From CAUJGP01 sp964612425 (lineage in GTDB: Bacteria; Bdellovibrionota; Bdellovibrionia; Bdellovibrionales; Bdellovibrionaceae): a stretch of 25,434 nucleotides of DNA. Shown here in pieces: positions 15,266 to 22,355 of this stretch. Numbering within the stretch: position 1 is the first letter of the stretch; each line of letters opens with the position of its first letter. Below the pieces are notes generated by a model. The model saw only the letters and a list, made by a program, of their open reading frames with translations, made no database searches and was not told the DNA's origin. Where the stretch lies: positions 1-25,434 of the forward strand of contig CAZTDX010000054.1 of assembly GCA_964612425.1 (NCBI GenBank), read 5' to 3'. The position numbers were made by a program, and so were the translations under genes.

Positions 15266-16111
15266 CTATTTTTCAGTGGAATCCTTTGTCAGAGGAAAGA
15301 AGAGCGCACTAAAGGCATAAACTTCTTTGCATTGATCGCTCTTAGAGCAAAAAAGTGATAACTCCATTATAAAATTCATAATCATTTTCTTTGCATCATT
15401 AAGTTTTTCAGGATCAAGTGCTATTGTTGCACTGGTGATAAGTCTTCTCTGAAAGTGGGGTTGTTCAATTTTAGTATTTAGCTCAGCTAAAGCTTTACTG
15501 ATCATATGTTTATGAAAGCGACGCAATGAGAGAATGGACTTTGTTGAAGAAAGTCGGATATTTTTATCTGATTTCTCAAATTTGCCTGATCCAGTGATAT
15601 TAATATACCCTTTATCTATGAGATAATCCCAGGCTTTTTCTAACTCGTGTCTAGGAACATTTAATTTTTTCTCAAGCCATGCAAAATCTAACTTAAAATT
15701 TGAACAGGTCGAATAATCCAAGAGTGCAGCATTGTACCATGGATCAAATAAATTAAATTCTTTTTCAGGAATTGTGATTTCCTTGTACGCTTCAATGGGC
15801 GTCTTATTTGTGGAAAAAAACTCTGAATATTCACTTGGTGTGAGATTAAATTTTTTCAAATAGTCCAAGATAAGATTTCTTTTAATCAAAGAGAGGTTGG
15901 GGGAATCAATTTCAAGTAGTTCCGCAATTTGATCGAGTCTATCGATGGGAAGATCTTGGTTTCCATTGAGAATTCGTGAAGCAAAGGCGGGACTTACACC
16001 AAGTTTTTGAGCAAAGTTACGCAATGAGAACTGCGAATTACTAGATTGTTTTTTGGTGAAAAAGGACTTTAGGACTTTTGCTGTTTTTTTACTGATATTC
16101 GAACGATTCAT
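15266..16111 (-). CDS. TIGR02147 family regulator (XRE-type HTH plus DUF4423)
   Basis: A 281-residue protein from ATG 16111. An N-terminal HTH of the XRE/lambda-repressor kind (about 28-70: FSLRNFAQKLGVSPAFASRILNG...IDRLDQIAELL) is followed by the DUF4423 region. That region has the signature LFDPWYNAALLDY and the winged-helix-like stretch WLEKKLNVPRHELEKAWDYL. This TIGR02147 group is best known from Bdellovibrio and Fibrobacter, where large paralogous sets exist, mostly of unknown targets. An in-frame TTG at 16177 would add 22 unconserved residues and is less likely. It diverges from the unknown secreted protein gene at 16315, which may be its target. A palindrome sits 13 bases before the start, a possible autoregulatory site. 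Confidence 0.85.
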   Translation of the reverse strand: MNRSNISKKTAKVLKSFFTKKQSSNSQFSLRNFAQKLGVSPAFASRILNGNQDLPIDRLDQIAELLEIDSPNLSLIKRNLILDYLKKFNLTPSEYSEFFSTNKTPIEAYKEITIPEKEFNLFDPWYNAALLDYSTCSNFKLDFAWLEKKLNVPRHELEKAWDYLIDKGYINITGSGKFEKSDKNIRLSSTKSILSLRRFHKHMISKALAELNTKIEQPHFQRRLITSATIALDPEKLNDAKKMIMNFIMELSLFCSKSDQCKEVYAFSALFFPLTKDSTEK

Positions 16112-16123
16112 TTTTAACTCACA

Positions 16124-16140
16124 TAAATAATGTTTATTTA
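16124..16140. promoter_or_regulatory. Palindrome upstream of the TIGR02147 regulator, candidate operator
   Basis: TAAATAA and TTATTTA flank a three-base TGT centre, a perfect 7-bp dyad in the 203-base divergent intergenic region. It lies 13 bases before the regulator's ATG, where binding would block its transcription. In AT-rich DNA such dyads arise by chance, so this is only a suggestion. Confidence 0.3.
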
Positions 16141-16314
16141 AGCAAAGAAGGCTTCGGAGGACGCCATAAACTATCAATCATTATAATAGGTTAAACAATT
16201 TTTGTTAATCAACGAGATTAACACGATTTATTTTATTTCTATTAAAAATTGAAGCGCCGTGATATAAAATGAAACAAAAGAGAATTTAACAAATTTAAGT
16301 AGGGTTTTCATTAT

Positions 16315-17616
16315 ATGATCAAGTTAATAATTTCATTTTATCTATTTTTATTTTTATGCTTTTTTTCATTGGCAAGAGGAGCATTTACTTGTTCCTCTCT
16401 CTTTTTAAAGAAGTCTACTGCGAACGATACATCAAACTTTGAAAAGCTAAACTCTGAAATCATAAAGAAATGGCCAGAGCTATTAGAAATATTAAAAAAC
16501 CCAGATTCTTTTACAGAAAAAATGGACGCTCGGTTTAATCAAGCTAAAATTAAAAACCCATTAGACCCATATTCATTTGAGTATATTGATGTTGTTGGTA
16601 GTTTGCTTTTAGATATGAATAAAACTATTGATACAAAATCGAATGAAATTCGAGAAATAATAGTAAATCTGACTCAAAGTAAAAAGAGATTTAACTTTAT
16701 ATATCGACTAAAGTACTCAATTGAAGAAGCTAAAATAGGTCTAAAATATTTAGGTGAAATCCAAAAGGAATTAAGTTTAATTCTTAAAATGAACTCAATC
16801 AGTTATCGTCAAACAATTGAGTTAATGACTTTTTACACACGTCTCATTGGGCATTTTGATAGAAGATCTTCGCCACTTTGGAAAAGAATGTGGTTAGAGT
16901 TTGATGATTATATTATAGAGGGATATAAACAACTTTCTATTAAGGAAGAGTATGAGATTTACCAAAAGAGAGACTTTCGTTTATTTAGAAACGAAAGGAA
17001 GCCGTCAAGAGGGTTTAAATTAGCAGAAGATATATTTCTAAAGGCTGCTTTTGATCCGCAAAAATTAAATGTTATTTTAATTCCTACTAAATCAGATCTT
17101 GATGAAAATATATTAATGAGTTTACTCAGTCGATATAAAATTAGCCTTATTGCTGTAGCTCCAACTCCCGTTCTTGCAGATGGGTTTTTGAGGCCGAGTG
17201 GTCAATTTTGGAATCATGATATGCGACATGAGTCTGCAAAATACTATCAAGGAGAACTTTATGCTAAAAGAAATAATTTAACTCCAATTCAGCGAAATGA
17301 AATTAGAGAAAAGATAGACTATTGGTATTATGAAATGAAGCAATCTTTAAAATCAGTAAAAGATGAACAGTTAAAAAATGCAATAATTCATATTTATTTT
17401 AATTTTCATCATGATAGAGGATATGCCTTCACTCCATCTACATATTTAAATTGGAATTTAGATCATATACCATTTGGGTTGCAAATAGGGATGCTCATTG
17501 GAGGTCAAAAACTTACCTTTAAAAATCCTAAATACTTTTGGCTCGCAGATAAATGGCTCAGAGAATTTTGGGAGAGCCGATTGGAAGAAGAGTTGAATAT
17601 TATTAACAAACCATAA
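16315..17616 (+). CDS. Large secreted protein of unknown function with a conserved-looking HDxxH motif
   Basis: A 433-residue protein with an N-terminal signal peptide (MIKLIISFYLFLFLCFFSLA, cleavage near residues 22-23). The first half (about 40-250) is charged and alpha-helical. The second half has an alpha/beta look: LNVILIPTKSDLDENILMSL, ISLIAVAPTPVLADG, then FWNHDMRHESAKYY (299-311) with His301, Asp302 and His305, and later HIYFNFHHDRGY (359-370). The clustered His/Asp residues could bind metal, but no known enzyme signature is recognised. The gene is visibly more AT-rich than its neighbours. It diverges from the TIGR02147 regulator gene. Together the pair separates proC from divIVA and looks like an insertion. 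Function not assigned. Confidence 0.8.
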   Translation: MIKLIISFYLFLFLCFFSLARGAFTCSSLFLKKSTANDTSNFEKLNSEIIKKWPELLEILKNPDSFTEKMDARFNQAKIKNPLDPYSFEYIDVVGSLLLDMNKTIDTKSNEIREIIVNLTQSKKRFNFIYRLKYSIEEAKIGLKYLGEIQKELSLILKMNSISYRQTIELMTFYTRLIGHFDRRSSPLWKRMWLEFDDYIIEGYKQLSIKEEYEIYQKRDFRLFRNERKPSRGFKLAEDIFLKAAFDPQKLNVILIPTKSDLDENILMSLLSRYKISLIAVAPTPVLADGFLRPSGQFWNHDMRHESAKYYQGELYAKRNNLTPIQRNEIREKIDYWYYEMKQSLKSVKDEQLKNAIIHIYFNFHHDRGYAFTPSTYLNWNLDHIPFGLQIGMLIGGQKLTFKNPKYFWLADKWLREFWESRLEEELNIINKP

Positions 17617-17896
17617 TTTAATAGTTACTTTTTATTGTGAACTATTGAACTTATTATATAATCGCACTAATTGTGACTAAACGCTGACAATCCCTCAAGC
17701 AAAATGAGGCTTATTGAGATCGGACGCAGTCCACAATTAACGACTTACCTTATTTCAGTCCGAGGCTTTGGTCTAGTTTTTCTGTGTGAAGATGCCTCTA
17801 GACTTTAGTCATTTGCTTGAATCCATAAATTTGATTTAAGATCATCACAGAATCAATATAAGTCTATAACTTGAATGAATAAGAGGAGGAGGTTCG
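17617..17896. other. Intergenic region upstream of divIVA
   Basis: No coding segment or RNA gene is apparent in these 280 bases. An inverted repeat (AATAGTT at 17620-17626, AACTATT at 17640-17646) follows the secreted protein gene but has no T-tract. The divIVA promoter should lie here; I see no convincing -35/-10 pair. Confidence 0.4.
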
Positions 17897-18475
17897 ATGA
17901 AAATTACTCCCGTAGATGTGGCTCATAAAACTTTTAATCGATCCTTTTATGGTTTAGATCAAAAAGAGGTATTGTCCTACCTTCAAGCCATAAGTGAACA
18001 ATTGGAAACTTTATTTAAAGAAAGAAATGATCTGCGCGAAAAATTAAGAGAAAGAGAAATTCAAATTGCCGAATATAAAGAGCGCGATCAACTTCTAAAG
18101 AACACATTAACTACAGCAGCTCAGATGTCAGAAAAAATTCGTGAGGATGCTGATAAAAGAGCTGAAATGATAGTTCATGAGGCACGAGTTAAATCTGATG
18201 AGATTCAGAGATCCACTCATGATTCTCTGAGAAAAGCATACTCTGAAATCAATGATTTAAAAGCTTTAAGAGTGCAATTTGAAACTAACATGAGGGCTCT
18301 AGCGCAAGCACATATTGCTCTCATTGATGAGGGCAAAAAGTATATGGGAATGCCTACGGATATGTCTTCGCTGGGTCCAGCTCATTCAGATAAAAAAATG
18401 ATGAATGAAACTGTGGATTCAAAGTCTGATAAGCTCACTTCAGAAATTTCACCCCTTGCTATGGATATTATTTAA
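17897..18475 (+). CDS. divIVA: DivIVA-domain coiled-coil protein
   Basis: A 192-residue DivIVA/GpsB-type protein. The N-terminal membrane-curvature domain reads MKITPVDVAHKTFNRSFYGL then DQKEVLSYLQAISEQLE, matching the family's F-x-R-x-x-x-GYxxxEVxxFL pattern. A first coiled coil (about 25-65) and a second helical region (about 70-150) follow, and the last 40 residues are polar and probably disordered. DivIVA proteins mark poles or division sites and recruit growth machinery. The ribosome site GAGGAGGAGG is very strong. In many genomes divIVA lies by yggS/proC/DUF167 genes, as it does here apart from the inserted pair upstream. Involvement in filamentous growth or septation is an inference. 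Confidence 0.88.
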   Translation: MKITPVDVAHKTFNRSFYGLDQKEVLSYLQAISEQLETLFKERNDLREKLREREIQIAEYKERDQLLKNTLTTAAQMSEKIREDADKRAEMIVHEARVKSDEIQRSTHDSLRKAYSEINDLKALRVQFETNMRALAQAHIALIDEGKKYMGMPTDMSSLGPAHSDKKMMNETVDSKSDKLTSEISPLAMDII

Positions 18476-18506
18476 TAGAGTTAATGTTAACAAAGGAAAG
18501 CATAAA

Positions 18507-19250
18507 ATGAATTTCAATATGCAAATTTTAAATCAACTTATTATTTTTTGTTTAGTGTTAGTCAGTTCCATTGTTCACGCAAGGGGCGGAGGAGGTGGTG
18601 GTGGACATAGCATTGGGGGTTCAATCATTTTCACTTCTCCAAGCCAAGATGATATGGATACATTAATTTCAAATTCCAATACTGCTGCTGGCGGTATTTC
18701 TACTAAACCTTTGGGGCAAGGGTATGAATTTGTATTTCAATATATGTATAAATTTAGCGGAACCATGTTTGCCATGTTATTTCGACCTTCCTATTTTACA
18801 CAAAGTTCAAAGGGTACTGCTAGCACTACTGGTGCAAACTATAATTACGAACTCAGTGGGTGGACTTTATTTCCTATGGTGAGAATGGTGCCATTAGAAA
18901 ATTCTTTTATGAAATTCTACATGCAAGTCGGTGTGGGTTATGGGCGCCTAACTGGTAAGATTAGAGAAAACAACAATACTATTGAATTTGTTGGAGGAAA
19001 CTTTGGGGCGAGTGCCGGTTTAGGCGCTGAATTTTGTTTTCTTGATGATCATTGTCTTAATCTCGAAGGCAATTTTCGTTATTTACCCTTTGAACGAAAT
19101 AAGGCCACTTCAACATCAGCACCTGGAGGATGGGCTACTGGGAGTTTGACTAATGCAGTGTCGGGTGAAGAGGTTGAGTTAAACAATAGAGATTTAGGCA
19201 CTACCATGTCTGGTGTGTTGGCAACGATTGGTTATACAATGTACTTTTAG
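18507..19250 (+). CDS. Outer-membrane beta-barrel-like protein with a polyglycine segment after the signal peptide
   Basis: A 247-residue exported protein. The signal peptide (MNFNMQILNQLIIFCLVLVS..., cleavage after VHA) is followed at once by RGGGGGGGHSIGGS. The rest alternates hydrophobic and polar residues like an outer-membrane barrel: GYEFVFQYMYKFSGTMFAML, LSGWTLFPMVRMVPLE, FMKFYMQVGVGYGRLTGKI, FGASAGLGAEFCFLDDHCLN, LEGNFRYLPFERNKA, and a C terminus GVLATIGYTMYF ending in phenylalanine, as barrels do. A Cys pair (about 186-192) may form a loop disulphide. I chose ATG 18507 because AAAGGAAAG lies seven bases upstream. An earlier in-frame start at 18405 would run through the end of divIVA. 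Specific function unknown. Confidence 0.75.
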   Translation: MNFNMQILNQLIIFCLVLVSSIVHARGGGGGGGHSIGGSIIFTSPSQDDMDTLISNSNTAAGGISTKPLGQGYEFVFQYMYKFSGTMFAMLFRPSYFTQSSKGTASTTGANYNYELSGWTLFPMVRMVPLENSFMKFYMQVGVGYGRLTGKIRENNNTIEFVGGNFGASAGLGAEFCFLDDHCLNLEGNFRYLPFERNKATSTSAPGGWATGSLTNAVSGEEVELNNRDLGTTMSGVLATIGYTMYF

Positions 19251-19309
19251 TACCGCAGTGTATAGATATTGGATAAAAATTAACTTTAAAATGTTCCCCA
19301 GACCACCTT

Positions 19310-19349
19310 TTAGGGCTGTTGTTACAGGTACAACAGCCCTAATTTTTTT
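19310..19349 (+). terminator. Rho-independent terminator after the barrel-like protein gene
   Basis: A perfect stem of at least 12 bp (19311-19322, TAGGGCTGTTGT, with 19330-19341) with a seven-base loop, followed by seven T (19343-19349). It ends the divIVA/barrel transcript and separates it from the DUF167 gene. Confidence 0.92.
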
Positions 19350-19378
19350 CTTGGAGAGGGCCGACAAAAGGATCTCTT

Positions 19379-19675
19379 ATGAGTGATTGGGTTTATGCTT
19401 CCTCTGAAAATTGTATTTTAAATGTTCTGATATCCCCGCAATCGAGAAAAAATGAAATAGTTGGCCTTTATCAAAATCAATTAAAAATCAAAATTACGGC
19501 TCCTCCAGTTGACGGAAAAGCTAATGAATGTTTGCTTGAGTACTTATCAGAAATCTTATCCATAAGAATATCGGCTTTGGAAATCATCAAAGGTCAGACT
19601 TCGAAATCAAAGCAAATCAAGGTAGCTGGAAAAACTCCAGAAGTCATCCGTGGCTTACTTCAAAATTATATATAG
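19379..19675 (+). CDS. DUF167 (YggU) family protein
   Basis: A 98-residue DUF167/UPF0235 protein, typical in length. It shows VLISPQSRKNEIVGLYQNQLK, the hallmark ITAPPVDGKANECLLEYLSE and IIKGQTSKSKQIKVAG. The molecular role is unknown. AAGGA lies about eight bases before the ATG. YggU genes often sit with yggS, proC, yggT and divIVA. Here it is cut off from them by a strong terminator, so it must use its own promoter. Confidence 0.9.
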   Translation: MSDWVYASSENCILNVLISPQSRKNEIVGLYQNQLKIKITAPPVDGKANECLLEYLSEILSIRISALEIIKGQTSKSKQIKVAGKTPEVIRGLLQNYI

Positions 19676-19704
19676 AATATTAATAATAAATAAAAAATTA
19701 TGAA

Positions 19705-19726
19705 TTAGATTTACTTATTAATCTAA
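19705..19726. terminator. Weak hairpin between convergent DUF167 and DCC genes
   Basis: TTAGATT (19705-19711) and AATCTAA (19720-19726) form a 7-bp stem with an eight-base loop. It overlaps the stop codon of the minus-strand DCC gene. No clear T-tract follows on either strand, so terminator function is doubtful. Confidence 0.3.
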
Positions 19727-20125
19727 GAGTTGAGCCTTTAAGCTATCAGAAGGAATTGGACATACTTCAAGCTTTCCAAATAATTTGTAGCGATGATTGG
19801 CTATAAAATCGTAAATTTTATTTCTAAAAAAATGGGGAATGATACTGAGTAGCCAAATGATTTCAGGCGAATAACGTATTAACTTTAAGGCTTCTAGAAT
19901 TGCATCAGATTTTGTTAACAATTGTCCGTCATTCCAAAACACGACAGTGTCGAGCGAGTTTATAAAGTTTTCAGGGAGTAAATTTTTAGCGTTAGTACCC
20001 TGTAGGGGCGCAAAAAAAATGCTTTTCTTACGATCTCTCTCAAATATAAATTGTACCCAAAAGTTACAAAAAACGCAAACCCCGTCAAAAAATAAAATAT
20101 GTTTATGTTGTTGTTCGTTAGTCAT
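19718..20125 (-). CDS. DCC family thiol-disulphide oxidoreductase-like protein
   Basis: A 135-residue protein of the DCC family (DUF393), named for the DxxCxxC motif seen here in FFDGVCVFCNFWV (Asp14, Cys17, Cys20). The thioredoxin-like pattern continues with FFAPLQG, a VVFWNDGQLLTKSDAIL strand-turn, and the C-terminal hydrophobic helices typical of the family (ALKLIRYSPEIIWLL, IYDFIANHRYKLFG). DCC proteins are predicted redox proteins and are frequently encoded beside, or fused to, HTTM membrane domains. An HTTM gene lies in the divergent operon 670 bases away, which supports a shared pathway. No signal peptide is present. Confidence 0.9.
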   Translation of the reverse strand: MTNEQQHKHILFFDGVCVFCNFWVQFIFERDRKKSIFFAPLQGTNAKNLLPENFINSLDTVVFWNDGQLLTKSDAILEALKLIRYSPEIIWLLSIIPHFFRNKIYDFIANHRYKLFGKLEVCPIPSDSLKAQLLD

Positions 20126-20251
20126 AGAAATGCTTTCTCATAGTTAAATTTAAATGCAAACCCTGTAGATATAAATAAATATTTCTCTTAATACAGAAAT
20201 GACTCACTTAATAAATATCGATATTTTGCTTTTTCAAAAAAAAGAATGAGT

Positions 20252-20257
20252 TAGAAT
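20252..20257 (+). promoter_or_regulatory. Candidate -10 element of the HTTM operon
   Basis: TAGAAT, five of six matches to consensus, lies 14 bases before the ATG at 20272, which has no Shine-Dalgarno. Transcription would begin close to the start codon, giving a very short or absent leader. No good -35 is seen. Confidence 0.3.
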
Positions 20258-20271
20258 AGTTTATCAAACTT

Positions 20272-20817
20272 ATGAAGAAAACAATCAGAGTTATTTTTCT
20301 AATATATATTTTTTATCATCTCGTTGTTATTGTGTTGATGCCAAATCCAACATCTCTATTTAGCCGACAATGGGGATGTTTTATCGCACCTTATGCAAAC
20401 ACTATTGGTATGAACCAAACTTGGGAGTTTTTTTCACCAGATCCGCCAACTCCTTTTTATTTTAACTACTCTGTGCATTTTGAAAACCTAAGCGGAGAAG
20501 AAATTGAGCCCTCTATAGAAAGTTATTTTCCTGAATGGAGAACACAGCCAACCAATCATCCCAATAAAATTCGTTTAAAAACAACAGTTCGCTTTTTGGC
20601 GCTACGTGAAGACAGCGCAGGCAATGCTTTTGCCCTTTATTTATGTAGAAAATACCCTAAAGCAACAAGAGTCATTGTTCGCTCCACGTTTGAGTTTGTT
20701 CCTCCACTAGAAAAGGTTAAACTTAACGATGGTAATTATGAGTTGATTCCCTATGAAGGGCCTCCGATCGAAAAGGCTTGTAAAGAGGAAGTGTACTATG
20801 GTTCGCCAAAAATTTAA
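20272..20817 (+). CDS. Membrane-anchored protein of unknown function, partner of the HTTM protein
   Basis: A 181-residue protein with an N-terminal membrane helix (about 6-24, RVIFLIYIFYHLVVIVLMP) and an exported-looking globular part. The segment WGCFIAPYANTIGMNQTWEFFSPDP, then FYFNYSVHFENLSGEE, recalls the short proteins found upstream of HTTM genes, which often contain a tWxfFsPdP-like motif. I recognise no catalytic signature. The last 20 bases overlap the HTTM start, so translation is coupled. No ribosome site is visible before ATG 20272. The likely role is as an accessory subunit of the HTTM protein; substrate unknown. Confidence 0.75.
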   Translation: MKKTIRVIFLIYIFYHLVVIVLMPNPTSLFSRQWGCFIAPYANTIGMNQTWEFFSPDPPTPFYFNYSVHFENLSGEEIEPSIESYFPEWRTQPTNHPNKIRLKTTVRFLALREDSAGNAFALYLCRKYPKATRVIVRSTFEFVPPLEKVKLNDGNYELIPYEGPPIEKACKEEVYYGSPKI

Positions 20818-21769
20818 CCGAGCAGTTGATTCTTTTGTTAACTGTTTTAATCAAGTCCAAAAGTTTTTCTTTGATTCCACTCAGCTCTATCAACTCGGAC
20901 TGATGCGGTTGATCTTAAGCTCTGCTCTGCTAGGAGTTTATCTTTGGCGGCATTTAGAGGTTGAATATTTTTTTACTAATAAACACGGAATTATATTAGA
21001 TACTCAAGCAATGGGCTTACTTCCCGAGTTTTATCGAACTCCATTTCCTTTTTTTATATGGCCAGAGAGTTGGGCTACTTATGTTCATGGTTTTTTCCTT
21101 CTGTTAATGCTTGGCTTAGTTTTGGGTATTGGCGGTAGAGTGTGGACGTTACTGACTTGGTTTTTAAGTCTGGGATTTTTGCAAAGAAATTTATTTATTT
21201 CCTATGGCGGTGACCTTATAGGTACAGTTTGGCTGTTTTACTTATCTTGGACTAAACACAATAGCTATTTTAGCGTTCTCAACTTATTTAATAAAAGTCG
21301 AATCAATCAAATTAGGAATGATATCTTTAGTAGTGCAGGTGCTCGAATGATTCAGCTCCATCTTTGTATCCTTTATGGATTCACTGGCCTTCAAAAACTT
21401 AAAGGAGCAAGTTGGTGGGATGGTTCAGCATTGTGGCTAGTTTTTGGTAACCCCCAATATACTGTGGTTGATTTAGCGTGGACAGCACAGTGGCCCAATC
21501 TCATTGGAGCACTCACTTTTTCGACTCTTATATTTGAAATCTACTTTGCCGCTTTTATCTGGAATAAGGGAATACGACCACTGGCAATCATGTTTGGAAT
21601 TTGTTTGCATATTGGGATTGCTATTTCAATGGGGATTTGGACTTTTGCTCTTGTGATGCTTAGTCCTTACGTACTTTTTTGTACTAAAAAGCAGATTGAC
21701 GACTTAAGCTGTTTCGCGAAAAACGTTTCTTCTTGCTTTAGAGGCTTGAAAACGCGCAATGGGATCTAA
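20798..21769 (+). CDS. HTTM-domain membrane protein (vitamin K-dependent carboxylase-like family)
   Basis: A 323-residue polytopic inner-membrane protein with the HTTM domain (horizontally transferred transmembrane domain), related to the membrane part of vitamin K-dependent gamma-carboxylase. Visible are LYQLGLMRLILSSALLGVYLW, FPFFIWPESWATYVHG, LGLVLGIGGRVWTLLTW, ISYGGDLIGTVWLFYLSW and the marker segment LHLCILYGFTGLQKLKGASWWDG (about residues 184-206). At least six hydrophobic helices are apparent. The start is ATG 20798, preceded by AGAGGAA about eight bases upstream; a longer frame from 20753 would lie wholly inside the previous gene. The last 66 bases overlap antisense with the response regulator gene. 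Bacterial HTTM reactions are not established. Confidence 0.85.
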   Translation: MVRQKFNRAVDSFVNCFNQVQKFFFDSTQLYQLGLMRLILSSALLGVYLWRHLEVEYFFTNKHGIILDTQAMGLLPEFYRTPFPFFIWPESWATYVHGFFLLLMLGLVLGIGGRVWTLLTWFLSLGFLQRNLFISYGGDLIGTVWLFYLSWTKHNSYFSVLNLFNKSRINQIRNDIFSSAGARMIQLHLCILYGFTGLQKLKGASWWDGSALWLVFGNPQYTVVDLAWTAQWPNLIGALTFSTLIFEIYFAAFIWNKGIRPLAIMFGICLHIGIAISMGIWTFALVMLSPYVLFCTKKQIDDLSCFAKNVSSCFRGLKTRNGI

Positions 21770-22117
21770 ACTTTTATTAATAATTTCCAGAAGATCATCA
21801 AAGTGAAATGGTTTTTCAAATATAGCCAGTGCACCTAATCCTTTGGCACGTTTTTCTCGCTCATAATCAACATCGCCACTAACAATAATAAAAGGTATTT
21901 CTAAAAGGTTATTTTTAAGATCTTCAATAAATTTGAAACCATTTTCTTTACCTAAATTAATATCGCAGACAACCACATCTATAAATTCATTTCTAAGAAC
22001 CTCTATGGCTTCTTTTAAATTTACGGCGGTGAACGCTCGCATTTTGTTGTCAATCATAGTTGCTATCAACTCTAATGTGTCAGCATCGTCGTCGATTACT
22101 AATACTCTTCGTTCCAT
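21704..22117 (-). CDS. Stand-alone response regulator receiver protein
   Basis: A 137-residue CheY-like receiver with no output domain. Acidic pocket Asp9-Asp10 (VIDDD), phospho-acceptor Asp52 (VVVCDINLG), Ser80 in the switch strand (FIIVSGD) and Lys102 (IFEKPF) are all present, so it should be phosphorylatable. A basic tail (ARFQASKARRNVFRETA) extends past the domain and is encoded antisense to the end of the HTTM gene. The ribosome site AAGGAGA is ten bases upstream. No histidine kinase is in the window. It may act as a phosphorelay or protein-interaction switch; partner unknown. Confidence 0.92.
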   Translation of the reverse strand: MERRVLVIDDDADTLELIATMIDNKMRAFTAVNLKEAIEVLRNEFIDVVVCDINLGKENGFKFIEDLKNNLLEIPFIIVSGDVDYEREKRAKGLGALAIFEKPFHFDDLLEIINKSLDPIARFQASKARRNVFRETA

Positions 22118-22240
22118 AAACGCCCCGTCTCCTTGATTAATACGATAAGTTAAAAAGCTTATTCGTACTAAATAGAGTATCGCAGGTGTTTGCTACTTTT
22201 TCAATCGACTACCACGTATTTAATTTTAATTAAATGCAAT

Positions 22241-22262
22241 TTATAAATTTGAGAATTTATAA
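22241..22262. repeat. Perfect 9-bp inverted repeat upstream of the response regulator
   Basis: TTATAAATT and AATTTATAA with a four-base loop (TGAG), in the intergenic region between the response regulator start and the MurU-like gene end. Possible operator or hairpin; no T-tract adjacent. Confidence 0.4.
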
Positions 22263-22282
22263 CTAATATAGTTGTTTTAGCT

Positions 22283-22314
22283 GAATCATTTTGAAAACTG
22301 TAATAAAATGATTC
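22283..22314. repeat. Perfect 10-bp inverted repeat in the same intergenic region
   Basis: GAATCATTTT (22283-22292) and AAAATGATTC (22305-22314) enclose a 12-base loop, about 40 bases after the stop of the MurU-like gene. It could be the end signal of that operon or a regulator site. Without a run of T it is not a standard intrinsic terminator. Confidence 0.45.
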
Positions 22315-22355
22315 GTATTGAATTTGAACAACTGAATAAAATATCTGCGATTTTA

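Noticed and set aside
17690..17830. Possible RNA gene or mobile remnant upstream of divIVA
   Set aside because: Only a weak GTCTAG/CTAGAC pairing is seen, with no cloverleaf, conserved RNA motif or coherent reading frame.
20753..20797. Longer N terminus for the HTTM protein
   Set aside because: Lies within the preceding gene; ATG 20798 has a ribosome site.
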